The position numbers and the translations under genes were made by a program. Below are positions 14,594 through 21,808 of a stretch of DNA of 33,467 nt, piece by piece. The notes beneath the pieces were generated by a model. The model did no database searches. It was not told where the DNA came from and worked only from the letters and a program-made list of their open reading frames with translations. The DNA lies in contig CAKZJB010000021.1 of NCBI GenBank assembly GCA_936940865.1, positions 1 through 33,467 of the forward strand, in the 5' to 3' direction. This DNA is from an uncultured Asticcacaulis sp. (GTDB lineage: Bacteria; Pseudomonadota; Alphaproteobacteria; Caulobacterales; Caulobacteraceae). Position 1 is the first letter of the stretch; every line of letters starts with the position of its first letter.

Positions 14594-17097
14594 CAGAACT
14601 TGCTCGTAATGCCGACCTTGACGGTCTTGCCGTAGATTTCGTTCTCAACCAGCTGGTGGCTGTTGCCTTGCCACCGGCGCCACGGTGCGTTGTTGAGGTT
14701 GGTCGCTTCGGCATAGACCAGCCAGGTCCTCGACAGCGCGTAGGACAGCTTGGCGTCGAGCTGGCCGTTGTCGCCGGTATAGAGGTCGTGGGCGGCGTCG
14801 GCGCCCAGGGTATCGAGATAATGCGAGCGATAGGTATAGGCCACGCGCGCCAGGATGCCGTACTTTTCGTAGGTCAGCTCGGCCGTGCCGGAGGTCTTCG
14901 AGGTGAAATAGAGCGGTACCTCCCCTGCCCGGCCCGGCGCGCCCTTGGCCCCGGCGTCCTGCAGCGTAGCATTGAGGTTCACGCCGAAGCCATTGAGCGG
15001 TCTTGGCAGCCAGCCGAAGGTGTAGACGGCGCTCAACTCGACACCGTTGACGTAGCCGCTGGCGGCATTCTTCGGCATGCTGCTGGCATTGGTGCCGGCC
15101 GTATAGATCGGGGTGTCGAGATCCTTGCGGAATAGCGCCGCCGACAGCAGGCTGTCCTTGCCGACGTAGTATTCAAAGGCCGCATCGAGATTGACCGACC
15201 GCCAGGGCTTCAGGTTCGGGTTGCCGTAGGTGACATTGCCGGCGCCGTCGTCATTGACGTAGGGCGCCAGGTCCGAATAGTTCGGGCGGCCGATCGCCGT
15301 CGTCGCCGACAGGCGCATTACGCTGTTTTCCGAAATGTCATAGCGCGTAACCAGCGACGGAAACAGGTCGCTATAGTGTCTATTTCCGAAAACGTTGAAG
15401 TCTTGCGTCACGGAGGACGCGGGGGTGAAACTCTTGGCCTTGTAGTCGCTGCGGGTATCCTCGACCCGCAAGCCCGGGATCAGGGTCCACTTGCCGGCAT
15501 GCACGGTCAGCATAGCGTAGGCGGCGCCGATCTTTTCCGACACGTCGTAGTCCAGACCTAAGCTGTTGGCGACGCTGCCGGCCTTATCGAGGACCAGATA
15601 GCCCTTGTTCATGGCGTACGCCGTGGCCAGGTCGTAATCGACCTTGGGACCGAAGGGGATCGTGCCGTTATAGATCGAGCCCGTGGTGTTCAGCGTGCCT
15701 ATGCTCGACAGGGTGAAGGCGGTCGACAGCTTGTAGGCCTTGTAGTCGCGTTCGTTGGTCTTGTGGCGTTCGGAATATTTGGCGCCGAATTTCAGCGTCG
15801 CGTCGCCGAACAGGCCGGTGGGCACTTCGTAGTCGGCGGTCAGCTGATGCAGGTCTTCCTGCGCGTGGCGGACGTCGAGGTTGAACGACTTGGCCTTGAA
15901 CTGCGTGGCGTCGTACGCCTTCGACGACGGGGTCACCAGATAGACCACGCCGGTGTCGTCGTAGTGGCCGCCGATGCCCGAGGCGGTGAACTGCCATTCC
16001 GAACGCAGCGGATCGTCCTTCGACGAACGGCTGGCGGTGGCGGCGACCGACAGCTTGCCGGCGCCGAGACGGAATTCGCCCCCCAGGCTTTCGGTCAGCA
16101 CGCGGTCGACTTCCCGGCGGCGGCGTTCGAAGCGCGTCGCCGTGACCCCGCTGAAGTCGCCCGAAGTGGCGGTCTGGTTGGTCAGGCCGATGGTCGGAAT
16201 CGGCACGCGGAACTGATCGCGCGTCTCGTTGTCGCTGAATTTGGAGCTGAGAACACGCGCGAACAGGTGCGTGTCGGCGTCGGGCTTCCAGTCGAAGGCC
16301 GCGGCGGCGCCCGAGCGGTCTCGCACCAGGTTATAGTCGCGCGGGCGCCAGTCGTCCGGCGTCGTAAAACCGTTGCTTCCGGTCGTCCAGTTCGACGATC
16401 CCTGCAGGTTGTTCGACCGCATTGGCCGGCGCGAAGCGTTGACCGAGATCACAAAACCCATGTCGTGGTTGTGTCCGAAGCGCGTGCCGAAGGTCATGTC
16501 GGCTTCCGACGGCGACTTCCTGTTGAGGTCGAAGCGGCCCTCGGCGAAACGGCCGGTAAAGAACGGGCCCTTGCGGTCGAGCGCGCTCAGGGTCTTGATG
16601 TCGACGGCCCCGGCGACGGCATTGGCGTCAAGATCGGCGGTCTGGTTCTTGACCACCGTCACCTGGCCGATGAGCCCAGTCGGGATGTCGTCGAGCTTGA
16701 CCTGGCGGCCTTCGGGCTCGGGTGCGGCGGCCGACTGGCCGTTGACGCGGACAGCAGCCAGATTGGGATCGAGGCCGCGGATGATGACATAGCGGCCTTC
16801 GCCCTGGTCGTTGGCGGCGGTAACGCCGGTCAGGCGGCGGACGGTTTCGGCGACATTCTGGTCCGGCAGCTTGCCGGCATCGTTGGCCGTGGCGACCTCG
16901 ACCTGAATGGCGGCGGCCTTTTTCTGTTCGATCGAACGGCGCACGGCTGCGCGCTGGCCGAAGACCAGGACCGTCGCGCTGTCCATGGATTGGGCCGTCT
17001 GACCATCCTCGGCGTGAACGGCATGCGGCGCGGCGAACGATACGGCGCCCAGCGCACACGACGCGAGCAGGGTTGTTTTGAAGGTGGACTTGAACAT
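14593..17097 (-). CDS. TonB-dependent outer-membrane receptor
   Basis: Outer-membrane active transporter, 834 residues. It has a signal peptide (cleavage after AVHA, residue 29), a plug domain at about 45-170 with AETVRRLTGVTAAND, YVIIRGLDPNLAAVRVNG and NAVAGAVDIKT, a 22-strand barrel, and the terminal Phe (VKVGITSKF) needed for barrel assembly. It belongs to the large TonB receptor family common in Caulobacterales for carbohydrates and phosphorylated compounds. Overlap with the acid phosphatase start implies a joint role, for example capture of phytate or another organophosphate. The upstream region has TTGTCACCAAAG (17174-17185, minus strand), shared with the oprB upstream region. Confidence 0.92.
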   Translation of the reverse strand: MFKSTFKTTLLASCALGAVSFAAPHAVHAEDGQTAQSMDSATVLVFGQRAAVRRSIEQKKAAAIQVEVATANDAGKLPDQNVAETVRRLTGVTAANDQGEGRYVIIRGLDPNLAAVRVNGQSAAAPEPEGRQVKLDDIPTGLIGQVTVVKNQTADLDANAVAGAVDIKTLSALDRKGPFFTGRFAEGRFDLNRKSPSEADMTFGTRFGHNHDMGFVISVNASRRPMRSNNLQGSSNWTTGSNGFTTPDDWRPRDYNLVRDRSGAAAAFDWKPDADTHLFARVLSSKFSDNETRDQFRVPIPTIGLTNQTATSGDFSGVTATRFERRRREVDRVLTESLGGEFRLGAGKLSVAATASRSSKDDPLRSEWQFTASGIGGHYDDTGVVYLVTPSSKAYDATQFKAKSFNLDVRHAQEDLHQLTADYEVPTGLFGDATLKFGAKYSERHKTNERDYKAYKLSTAFTLSSIGTLNTTGSIYNGTIPFGPKVDYDLATAYAMNKGYLVLDKAGSVANSLGLDYDVSEKIGAAYAMLTVHAGKWTLIPGLRVEDTRSDYKAKSFTPASSVTQDFNVFGNRHYSDLFPSLVTRYDISENSVMRLSATTAIGRPNYSDLAPYVNDDGAGNVTYGNPNLKPWRSVNLDAAFEYYVGKDSLLSAALFRKDLDTPIYTAGTNASSMPKNAASGYVNGVELSAVYTFGWLPRPLNGFGVNLNATLQDAGAKGAPGRAGEVPLYFTSKTSGTAELTYEKYGILARVAYTYRSHYLDTLGADAAHDLYTGDNGQLDAKLSYALSRTWLVYAEATNLNNAPWRRWQGNSHQLVENEIYGKTVKVGITSKF

Positions 17098-17173
17098 TGG
17101 AGGCTGGTCCCTGGCAATTGATGCTCAGGTCCCTGCCCTGCTCTTGCGAAGCATTCGCGACGTGGTGATTAAA

Positions 17174-17185
17174 CTTTGGTGACAA
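17174..17185 (-). promoter_or_regulatory. TTGTCACCAAAG motif upstream of the TonB receptor
   Basis: On the minus strand this reads TTGTCACCAAAG, followed by TTTAAT, 76 bp before the receptor ATG. It matches the copy at 4705-4716 before the porin gene. A 12-mer match in 33 kb is not rare by itself; the shared position before two outer-membrane transporter genes is what makes it noteworthy. Confidence 0.35.
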
Positions 17186-17241
17186 CATTGCGGAAATCCA
17201 GCAGCCGTGCCGCCCGCGCCACGCGCCTTGCCTGCACGGCC

Positions 17242-17523
17242 TTACGCGCCGGCCGGCTTTCCGAACAGCGCGCGCAGTTCGTCCTTGGTCTTTTCGAGCA
17301 CGTCTCTCTGGCTGTCCGGCAGGTTTTTTCCGGCGCGGTTTATGTAGAATGTCAGCATGGACATGGCCGAGCGATAGGGGCTGGACTTGCGCCGGTGGCT
17401 CTCTTCGGCGGAGTGCTTGAGCGATTTCGCGATGGCCCTGGGGTCGTGCGATTCGAAGATATGCGGCTTGGTGTCCATGGCATTGGAATGCCCGGTCACC
17501 TCTTTCGACCATTTCCTGGGCAT
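17242..17523 (-). CDS. DUF3175 family protein
   Basis: A 93-residue basic protein of the DUF3175 family, recognised from MPRKWSKEVT near the start and the highly conserved SPYRSAMSMLTFYINRAGKNL in the second half. The function of the family is unknown; it is small, soluble and often sits alone. The ATG at 17523 has AAAAGGAG upstream with good spacing, whereas the longer frame to 17550 adds residues before the conserved MPRKW start. It lies 144 bp upstream of the TonB receptor gene on the same strand; the receptor probably has its own promoter in that gap. Confidence 0.85.
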   Translation of the reverse strand: MPRKWSKEVTGHSNAMDTKPHIFESHDPRAIAKSLKHSAEESHRRKSSPYRSAMSMLTFYINRAGKNLPDSQRDVLEKTKDELRALFGKPAGA

Positions 17524-17670
17524 GATGCGGCTCCTTTTCCAAGCCCGCAACTATGCGCTCAAGCCGGTCAGAACGATATTAAGCCTACGCCAAAAGACCA
17601 TAAACAGGCGAAAAAAATACGCGCCCGCGCGTGGACAGGCGCGACGTGCGGACGTGCGGCACGCCCTCCC

Positions 17671-18372
17671 CTACTCCGGCATCGCCTCGATCAGGTCCAG
17701 GGACTCGTTCAGGATGCGCCGCATGGCCGTTTCCGCAGCCGCGCCATCGCCCCGTTCGATGGCGTGGAAGACCTCCGCATGGTCCTCGATATTGGCCGTG
17801 TGACCGGAAATCCGGTTGGTCAGGCCGATCGAAATGGTCAGCGCCGTCTGGATCAGCTCGCGCATCTGCAGCAGGAACGGATTGCCGGCCGCCTTCAGGA
17901 TGGCGACATGGAAGTCGATATCGGCCAACAGCGCCCTGGCATGGTCGCCGGCTTCGTCGGCCATGACCTTGAGCGCCTGGCCGATGGCGTCGAGATCGGC
18001 CGCGGATGCGCGTTTGGCCGCCAGTTGCGCCGCTATCGGCTCGACCGCCAGCCGCACCTCGGTGTAGTCGCGATAGATTCTCGATGTGAACGGCCGTTCG
18101 GTCATCCAGCGCGTCACGTCGGGATCAAGCAGATTCCAGCTGGCGACCGGCTGGACGCGCGTGCCCTGGCGCGGCCTTGACGTCAGCAAACCCTTGGCCG
18201 CCAGCATCTTGACGGCTTCGCGCGCGACGGTGCGGCTGGCGCCGTAGCGCGCCGCCAGTTCGCCCTCCGTCGGGAAAGGGGTACCGTCGAAATCGCCGGC
18301 GACGATCGCCTGGCCAAGCGTTTCCAGAAGTCCGTAGGTCAGGCTCACACCATGTACGCGCATCATATTCAT
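17671..18372 (-). CDS. GntR/FadR-family transcriptional regulator (FCD domain)
   Basis: Metabolite-responsive repressor. The winged helix-turn-helix covers about 12-75 (FPTEGELAARYGASRTVAREAVKMLAAKGLL and RPRQGTRV), and the FCD ligand-binding domain about 95-230 (DIDFHVAILKAAGNPFLLQM, then EDHAEVFHAIERGD), which contains the histidines and aspartate that bind a metal ion and an organic-acid ligand in this family. FCD regulators usually control sugar-acid or galactonate-type catabolism. The ATG at 18372 follows AGGGAAG; a GTG at 18408 lies inside a palindrome and is less likely. There is no adjacent metabolic operon, so its target besides itself is unclear. Confidence 0.9.
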   Translation of the reverse strand: MNMMRVHGVSLTYGLLETLGQAIVAGDFDGTPFPTEGELAARYGASRTVAREAVKMLAAKGLLTSRPRQGTRVQPVASWNLLDPDVTRWMTERPFTSRIYRDYTEVRLAVEPIAAQLAAKRASAADLDAIGQALKVMADEAGDHARALLADIDFHVAILKAAGNPFLLQMRELIQTALTISIGLTNRISGHTANIEDHAEVFHAIERGDGAAAETAMRRILNESLDLIEAMPE

Positions 18373-18391
18373 CCGTTCGCTTCCCTGTAGC

Positions 18392-18408
18392 GTGATCACA
18401 TTGATCAC
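18392..18408. promoter_or_regulatory. Perfect palindrome upstream of the GntR gene, likely autoregulatory operator
   Basis: GTGATCA-CAT-TGATCAC is a perfect inverted repeat with 7-bp arms and a 3-bp centre, located 20-36 bp before the regulator's ATG. Size and position fit an operator bound by the GntR dimer to repress its own gene. Confidence 0.65.
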
Positions 18409-19133
18409 TGTTTGGAGCGGCAGGCAAGCGTCCCCTCCCCTGCACGATAAAAACTTTGCTTGTCCAAAGACTTGCGAGTCGTGAAGGCCTCATGTCGGCC
18501 CCTGGGCGCGTGGCCGCGCCGACGCCTCCCAATCCCGACAGGCCGCCATGACGACGGCTCCGCTTTCCGGCCGGCCGCCGCCTCCGCACGTCGCGTCGCC
18601 CGCACGTCTTGACGTAGAGCCATCGGCATGGCCTCGGACCTTCATGCGGAAATTCGGGCATGTCCACACACCCGCGGGGCGGCGTGCCGCAAAGTGGATG
18701 CGCGGAGGTGGCCAGACGGCGACACGGCCACAGGTAATCCGGACCGCGGGCGGACGCATCCGCGCGCCGGCACGCCGACAAGACGCTTCTTCCGCAGGAC
18801 GACATCCGGGCGCGAAGACGCGCCCATAGGCGGGCAATCGGGCAAGCCTGCACACCGGCATTCGGACGCGGCGACGCATGGCCGGGTGGCCGGGTGGCCG
18901 GGTGGCGGGGCAGGCCGGTGGAAAAGTGGCCTGATGGGCCGATGGGCCCATGGACACGCCGTCGCGGCGACCCGCCGAAATCCCCACCGGATGAAAAAAC
19001 GACGTTCCGGCACGCCTGCGCGCCTGTTTTTCCACATGCAGGCGCTTCCTCCGGTCCCCGTTTTAACCATTTGTCAGGTCTTCGCGCCTATATATGGACT
19101 TATCCACAATCCTGCTTGCCGAAAGGCGGACCC
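18409..19133. other. Non-coding GC-rich region upstream of parA, candidate centromere
   Basis: No frame here looks coding; translated products are rich in Arg, Pro, Cys and His in every frame. It contains three tandem copies of GGCCGGGT (18880-18903) with a partial fourth, repeated GGATGCG/CGCATCC-like and TTCGGACGC-like words, TGTCCACACACCCG (18660-18673), whose last bases resemble the 3' half of the class A iteron, and at the right end DnaA-box-like and CtrA-like sites. Because type Ib partition systems keep their centromere next to parA, this is the best place to look for parS. Confidence 0.45.
19020..19108. promoter_or_regulatory. parA upstream control region: DnaA boxes and CtrA-like half-site
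   Basis: A hairpin with arms GCGCCTG (19020-19026) and CAGGCGC (19039-19045) exposes TTTTCCACA (19028-19036) in its loop, which fits the relaxed DnaA box TTWTNCACA. TTAACCAT (19063-19070) equals the CtrA half-site known from Caulobacter. TTATCCACA (19100-19108) is a perfect DnaA box, just after an AT-rich TATATATGG that could hold the -10 element. Together these suggest that parA expression is tied to the cell cycle. Confidence 0.5.
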
Positions 19134-19829
19134 ATGAAGACCCTGGCCATCGTTTCGCAGAAGGGCGGCGTCGGAAAGACGACGATCGCCGTTCACGTCG
19201 CCGTCGCGGCCGCCAAGGCCGGCTACAGCGTCGCCATCATCGACCTCGATCCGCAGGCGACCGCCGCCCAGTGGTCCGACTGGCGCAGGGCAGGGGAGGG
19301 GGACGCCGCTTCCGACAACCCCGTCGTGGTGGCCGCCCCGCACGCGCGGCTGGTGCCGACTCTGAAAGAGGCCGAAAAGATGGGGGTCGACCTGGTGATC
19401 CTCGACTCGCCGCCGGCCGCGGACTCGGCCGCGGTCGCCGCCGCCAAGGTCGCCGACCTGGTGGTGATCCCGACGCGCGCCTCGGCCTTCGACCTGCACG
19501 CCATCAAGACGACCGCCGAACTGGTCCGCGTGGCGCAAAAGCCCGCCGCCGTGCTGCTCAATGCCGTGCCGGCGCGCGCCAACGCCCTGATCGAGGAGGT
19601 GGCCACCGTCATCCACTCGCTCAACCTCAATATCGCGCCCGTCTGCCTGGTCGATCGCGCGGCGTTGCGCCACGCCGTCATCAACGGCCAGACCGCCGGC
19701 GAATTCGAGCCGGCCGGCAAGGCGGCCGACGAAGTCCAGAAACTTTATACGTGGGTGTGCGGACGGCTGGATATGCCGACGCGTCCACAAGACAAAAATC
19801 AGTCCGAACCGCTTAAAGGTGCCGCATGA
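19134..19829 (+). CDS. parA: ParA-family partition ATPase
   Basis: Segregation ATPase of 231 residues. The deviant Walker A motif KGGVGKTT is at 10-17, Walker A' is DLDPQATAAQW, and Walker B is VDLVILDSPPA, all typical of the ParA/Soj group. It lacks an N-terminal DNA-binding domain, which puts it in the short type Ib class that partners with a small ribbon-helix-helix protein rather than with a large ParB. The ATG at 19134 begins MKTLAIVSQ, with AAGGCGG upstream; longer upstream frames are composed of non-coding-like residues. The stop overlaps the next gene's start (ATGA). It would move replicon copies over the nucleoid by ATP-driven gradients. Confidence 0.92.
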   Translation: MKTLAIVSQKGGVGKTTIAVHVAVAAAKAGYSVAIIDLDPQATAAQWSDWRRAGEGDAASDNPVVVAAPHARLVPTLKEAEKMGVDLVILDSPPAADSAAVAAAKVADLVVIPTRASAFDLHAIKTTAELVRVAQKPAAVLLNAVPARANALIEEVATVIHSLNLNIAPVCLVDRAALRHAVINGQTAGEFEPAGKAADEVQKLYTWVCGRLDMPTRPQDKNQSEPLKGAA

Positions 19830-20185
19830 GCAAATCGAACGCCCGCCCGAGCCTCGCCGAACGCCTGGCCGCCGTCGCCGGTCCTCCGGCCCAGCCCGCC
19901 GCCATGATCGAGAAGGAAATCGAGAAACTCGACACGGCGCGCGCCACGGCCATCCAGGCTCCGCGCGTCAAAAAGCCCACTGTGGTGGCGCCCGCGCCCG
20001 AGATCGTGACTGTCCCTAAGGCGCGCGACGGCAAGGTCATGGTCGCCGGCTATTTCAGCCCGCAGATGGCCAAGGCGGTGAAACTCCTGGCCGTCGAGCG
20101 CGACACGACGGTGCAGGCGCTGATCGGGGAGGGGCTCGACACCATACTTCACAAATACGGCAAGCATCCGATGGGTGAGCGGTAA
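19826..20185 (+). CDS. Ribbon-helix-helix partition partner of ParA
   Basis: A 119-residue protein whose start overlaps the parA stop by 4 bp. The N-terminal two-thirds is flexible (PAQPAA, APRVKKPTVVAPAPE) and may contact ParA, while residues about 70-115 (VMVAGYFSPQMAKAVKLLAVERDTTVQALIGEGLDTIL) look like a ribbon-helix-helix DNA-binding unit with the beta strand VAGYF and two helices. This layout is that of ParG-like centromere-binding proteins, which also repress the partition operon. I infer that it binds sites near parA; no crystal-clear operator is visible. Confidence 0.78.
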   Translation: MSKSNARPSLAERLAAVAGPPAQPAAMIEKEIEKLDTARATAIQAPRVKKPTVVAPAPEIVTVPKARDGKVMVAGYFSPQMAKAVKLLAVERDTTVQALIGEGLDTILHKYGKHPMGER

Positions 20186-20188
20186 CGA

Positions 20189-20204
20189 TTCCGGAATTCC
20201 GGAA
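20189..20204. repeat. Perfect 16-bp palindrome after the partition genes
   Basis: TTCCGGAATTCCGGAA is its own reverse complement and also two tandem TTCCGGAA units. It starts 4 bp after the ribbon-helix-helix gene stop. It could be a binding site for the partition protein or for RepA, or act as a small hairpin at the transcript end. Confidence 0.6.
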
Positions 20205-20206
20205 AG

Positions 20207-20430
20207 AACTCTCCTCCCCATCGGAAGATGGGGAGGGGGACCGCGGAGCGGTGGAGGGGGCGGAGCGCCTCGAAGGGTCGCGGAGCTAATGGACGGTGTC
20301 ATTCCTTCGCTTAACCAAGTTCCGCACCATCCGCGCTCGCTGCCAAAGCTTCAAACGTCTTCTTCCTTTAGCTCCGCCCCCTCCGTCAGCTGCGCTGACA
20401 CCTCCCCACGCTTCGCGCAGGGAGGAGAAT
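20207..20430. repeat. Paired inverted copies of a dispersed palindromic repeat
   Basis: Left unit (20207-20266) contains a CTCCTCCCC hairpin followed by GGGGACCGCGGAGCGGTGG and GGGGGCGGAGC. The right unit (20371-20430) is the inverted form, starting GCTCCGCCCCCTCC and ending in GGGAGGAG. About 105 bp separate them. The same unit recurs singly at 26824-26877 and 33417-33467. This is a REP/BIME-like intergenic element; I know similar sequences between genes in Caulobacterales and relatives. It lies between the partition and replication genes. Confidence 0.8.
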
Positions 20431-20435
20431 CGTGC

Positions 20436-20515
20436 GCGTCCACACGGCTGACGCGTCCACACACCGGCATGTCACAATTCCGACTCAACGACTCGCGGGA
20501 ATCATGAAACACTGA
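20436..20515 (+). promoter_or_regulatory. repA upstream control region with repeats, GANTC cluster and mini-ORF
   Basis: GCGTCCACAC occurs twice in direct orientation (20436-20445 and 20453-20462, period 17), the second running into ACCGG so that it resembles the 3' half of an iteron. GANTC methylation sites are at 20482-20486, 20490-20494 and 20499-20503. A mini-frame ATG-AAA-CAC-TGA (20504-20515) has GGGA upstream and ends 6 bp before the repA ATG, which itself has no good ribosome binding site. The parts suggest RepA autoregulation, methylation-dependent transcription and translational coupling. Confidence 0.45.
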
Positions 20516-20521
20516 CCCGTC

Positions 20522-21472
20522 ATGACCCGCCGCCGCGATCCCAATTCCGAGCTCGACCTGTTCATCCCCCTGCTGCACGACGTGCCGCTGAAGGATCAGC
20601 GCGAGACCATGGAGCGGCCGTTTTTCAGCCTGCAAAAACGCAAGCGGCTGAAACCCATAGAATATCGTTCGCCCGACGGCGACGTCTGGGTCAAGGTCGA
20701 AGCCATGCCCGCCTATGGCATGGCGACCATCTGGGATGCCGACATCCTGATCTGGGCGGCTTCGGCCCTGGCGCGCATGAAGGCGCAGGGCGTCAACGAC
20801 CTGCCCAGGACGCTCAAGACCACCACCTACGACCTGTTGCGCGCCATCAAGCGCGATACGGGCGGCAAGGCCTATGCCGAACTTCAGGCGGCCCTGCAGC
20901 GGCTGGAGACGACATCGATCCGCACGTCGTTGCGGGCGCCCACCCGCCGCACGGAGGCGCAATTCGGCTGGCTCGACGGCTGGACGCTGGAAATCGACCA
21001 GAATACCGGCCAGCCGCGCGGCATGACGCTGACCCTGTCGAACTGGGTGTACGAAGGCATAGTGGGTGACCGGTCGTTGTTGACCATGCACGGCGATTAT
21101 TTCCTGCTGACCGGTGGCCTGGAGCGGTCACTCTACCGCATCGCCCGCAAGCATGCCGGTGTGCAGCCCGAGGGCTGGCTGTGCCGCCTGGAGATCCTGC
21201 ACACCAAGACGGGCTCGGACAGCCCGTCCAAGGAATTCAACCGCATGCTGCGCAAGGTGGTCGAGCGCAATCAGCTGCCGGAATACGACCTCAGGCTGAC
21301 CACGACCCAGGACGGATCGCCGGCCCTGTTCGTCGTCAATCGCGTGGCGGCCCTGGAAGGGGCGGTGACGGCCGAACTGGCCCTGCTTAACGAACGCGAC
21401 GGTCTGCCGCCTCCGGCGCCGGCCAAGCCCCTGAAAACGAAGGGCCGCCGCCTCGTCCAGGCGAACGCATAG
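20522..21472 (+). CDS. repA: Replication initiator protein RepA (RPA family)
   Basis: Initiator of the RPA family (PF10134) found on alphaproteobacterial plasmids and secondary chromosomes, 316 residues. Conserved features include the start RRRDPNSELDLFIPLLHDVPLKDQRE, PFFSLQKRKR, the DADILIWAAS stretch, and the winged-helix-like part around LSNWVYEGI and GGLERSLYRIARKHAG. It should bind the iterons downstream (21485-21894), open the AT-rich region with DnaA, and load the helicase. Gene order parA - ribbon-helix-helix - repA - iterons is standard for such replicons. Promoter region carries GANTC sites, and translation may be coupled to a 3-codon leader. Confidence 0.92.
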   Translation: MTRRRDPNSELDLFIPLLHDVPLKDQRETMERPFFSLQKRKRLKPIEYRSPDGDVWVKVEAMPAYGMATIWDADILIWAASALARMKAQGVNDLPRTLKTTTYDLLRAIKRDTGGKAYAELQAALQRLETTSIRTSLRAPTRRTEAQFGWLDGWTLEIDQNTGQPRGMTLTLSNWVYEGIVGDRSLLTMHGDYFLLTGGLERSLYRIARKHAGVQPEGWLCRLEILHTKTGSDSPSKEFNRMLRKVVERNQLPEYDLRLTTTQDGSPALFVVNRVAALEGAVTAELALLNERDGLPPPAPAKPLKTKGRRLVQANA

Positions 21473-21484
21473 GCCGACTTATCC

Positions 21485-21737
21485 ATCGGGGGAACGCACA
21501 CCCGGCGATTCGGGGGATCACACACCCGAATGCTGCCGCAAATCGTTAATCCACAGGGCTTTGCGACAAAGGCATGACGCATCTATCGGGGGATCGCACA
21601 CCGATTCGCTTGAGCCTGCTCGTCACGCGACTCGGCGCAGGTCATCGGGGGATCGCACACCGGCGCCGAAAGCCGAAATCCCGCGCCGCAGGCCGGCAGG
21701 GGAGGGGCGGCCGGTTCCCTTCGGGGGATTACACACC
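21485..21737 (+). repeat. Class A iterons (five copies)
   Basis: Copies at 21485-21502, 21509-21526, 21585-21602, 21644-21661 and 21720-21737, all in the same orientation, with consensus WTCGGGGGATCGCACACC. Spacing is irregular (24, 76, 59, 76 bp). The sites are expected RepA targets. A sixth copy lies alone at 4680-4697. Confidence 0.9.
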
Positions 21738-21755
21738 CGAAGCCGGCGGGCCATC

Positions 21756-21776
21756 TGTGGGTAAGTCTGTGGATAA
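21756..21776 (-). promoter_or_regulatory. Paired DnaA boxes between the two iteron classes
   Basis: On the minus strand 21768-21776 reads TTATCCACA, a perfect DnaA box, and 21756-21764 reads TTACCCACA, one mismatch, spaced 12 bp apart. They sit exactly between class A and class B iterons, as in iteron origins that need host DnaA. Confidence 0.75.
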
Positions 21777-21808
21777 TCATGGCGTGCCGGCGAAATCCGC
21801 GCGGCCGG

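Noticed and set aside
18405-19137. Several frames of 140-240 codons on both strands between the GntR gene and parA
   Set aside because: Their products are Arg/Pro/Cys/His-rich in all frames with no domain; the region has repeats and regulatory sites instead.
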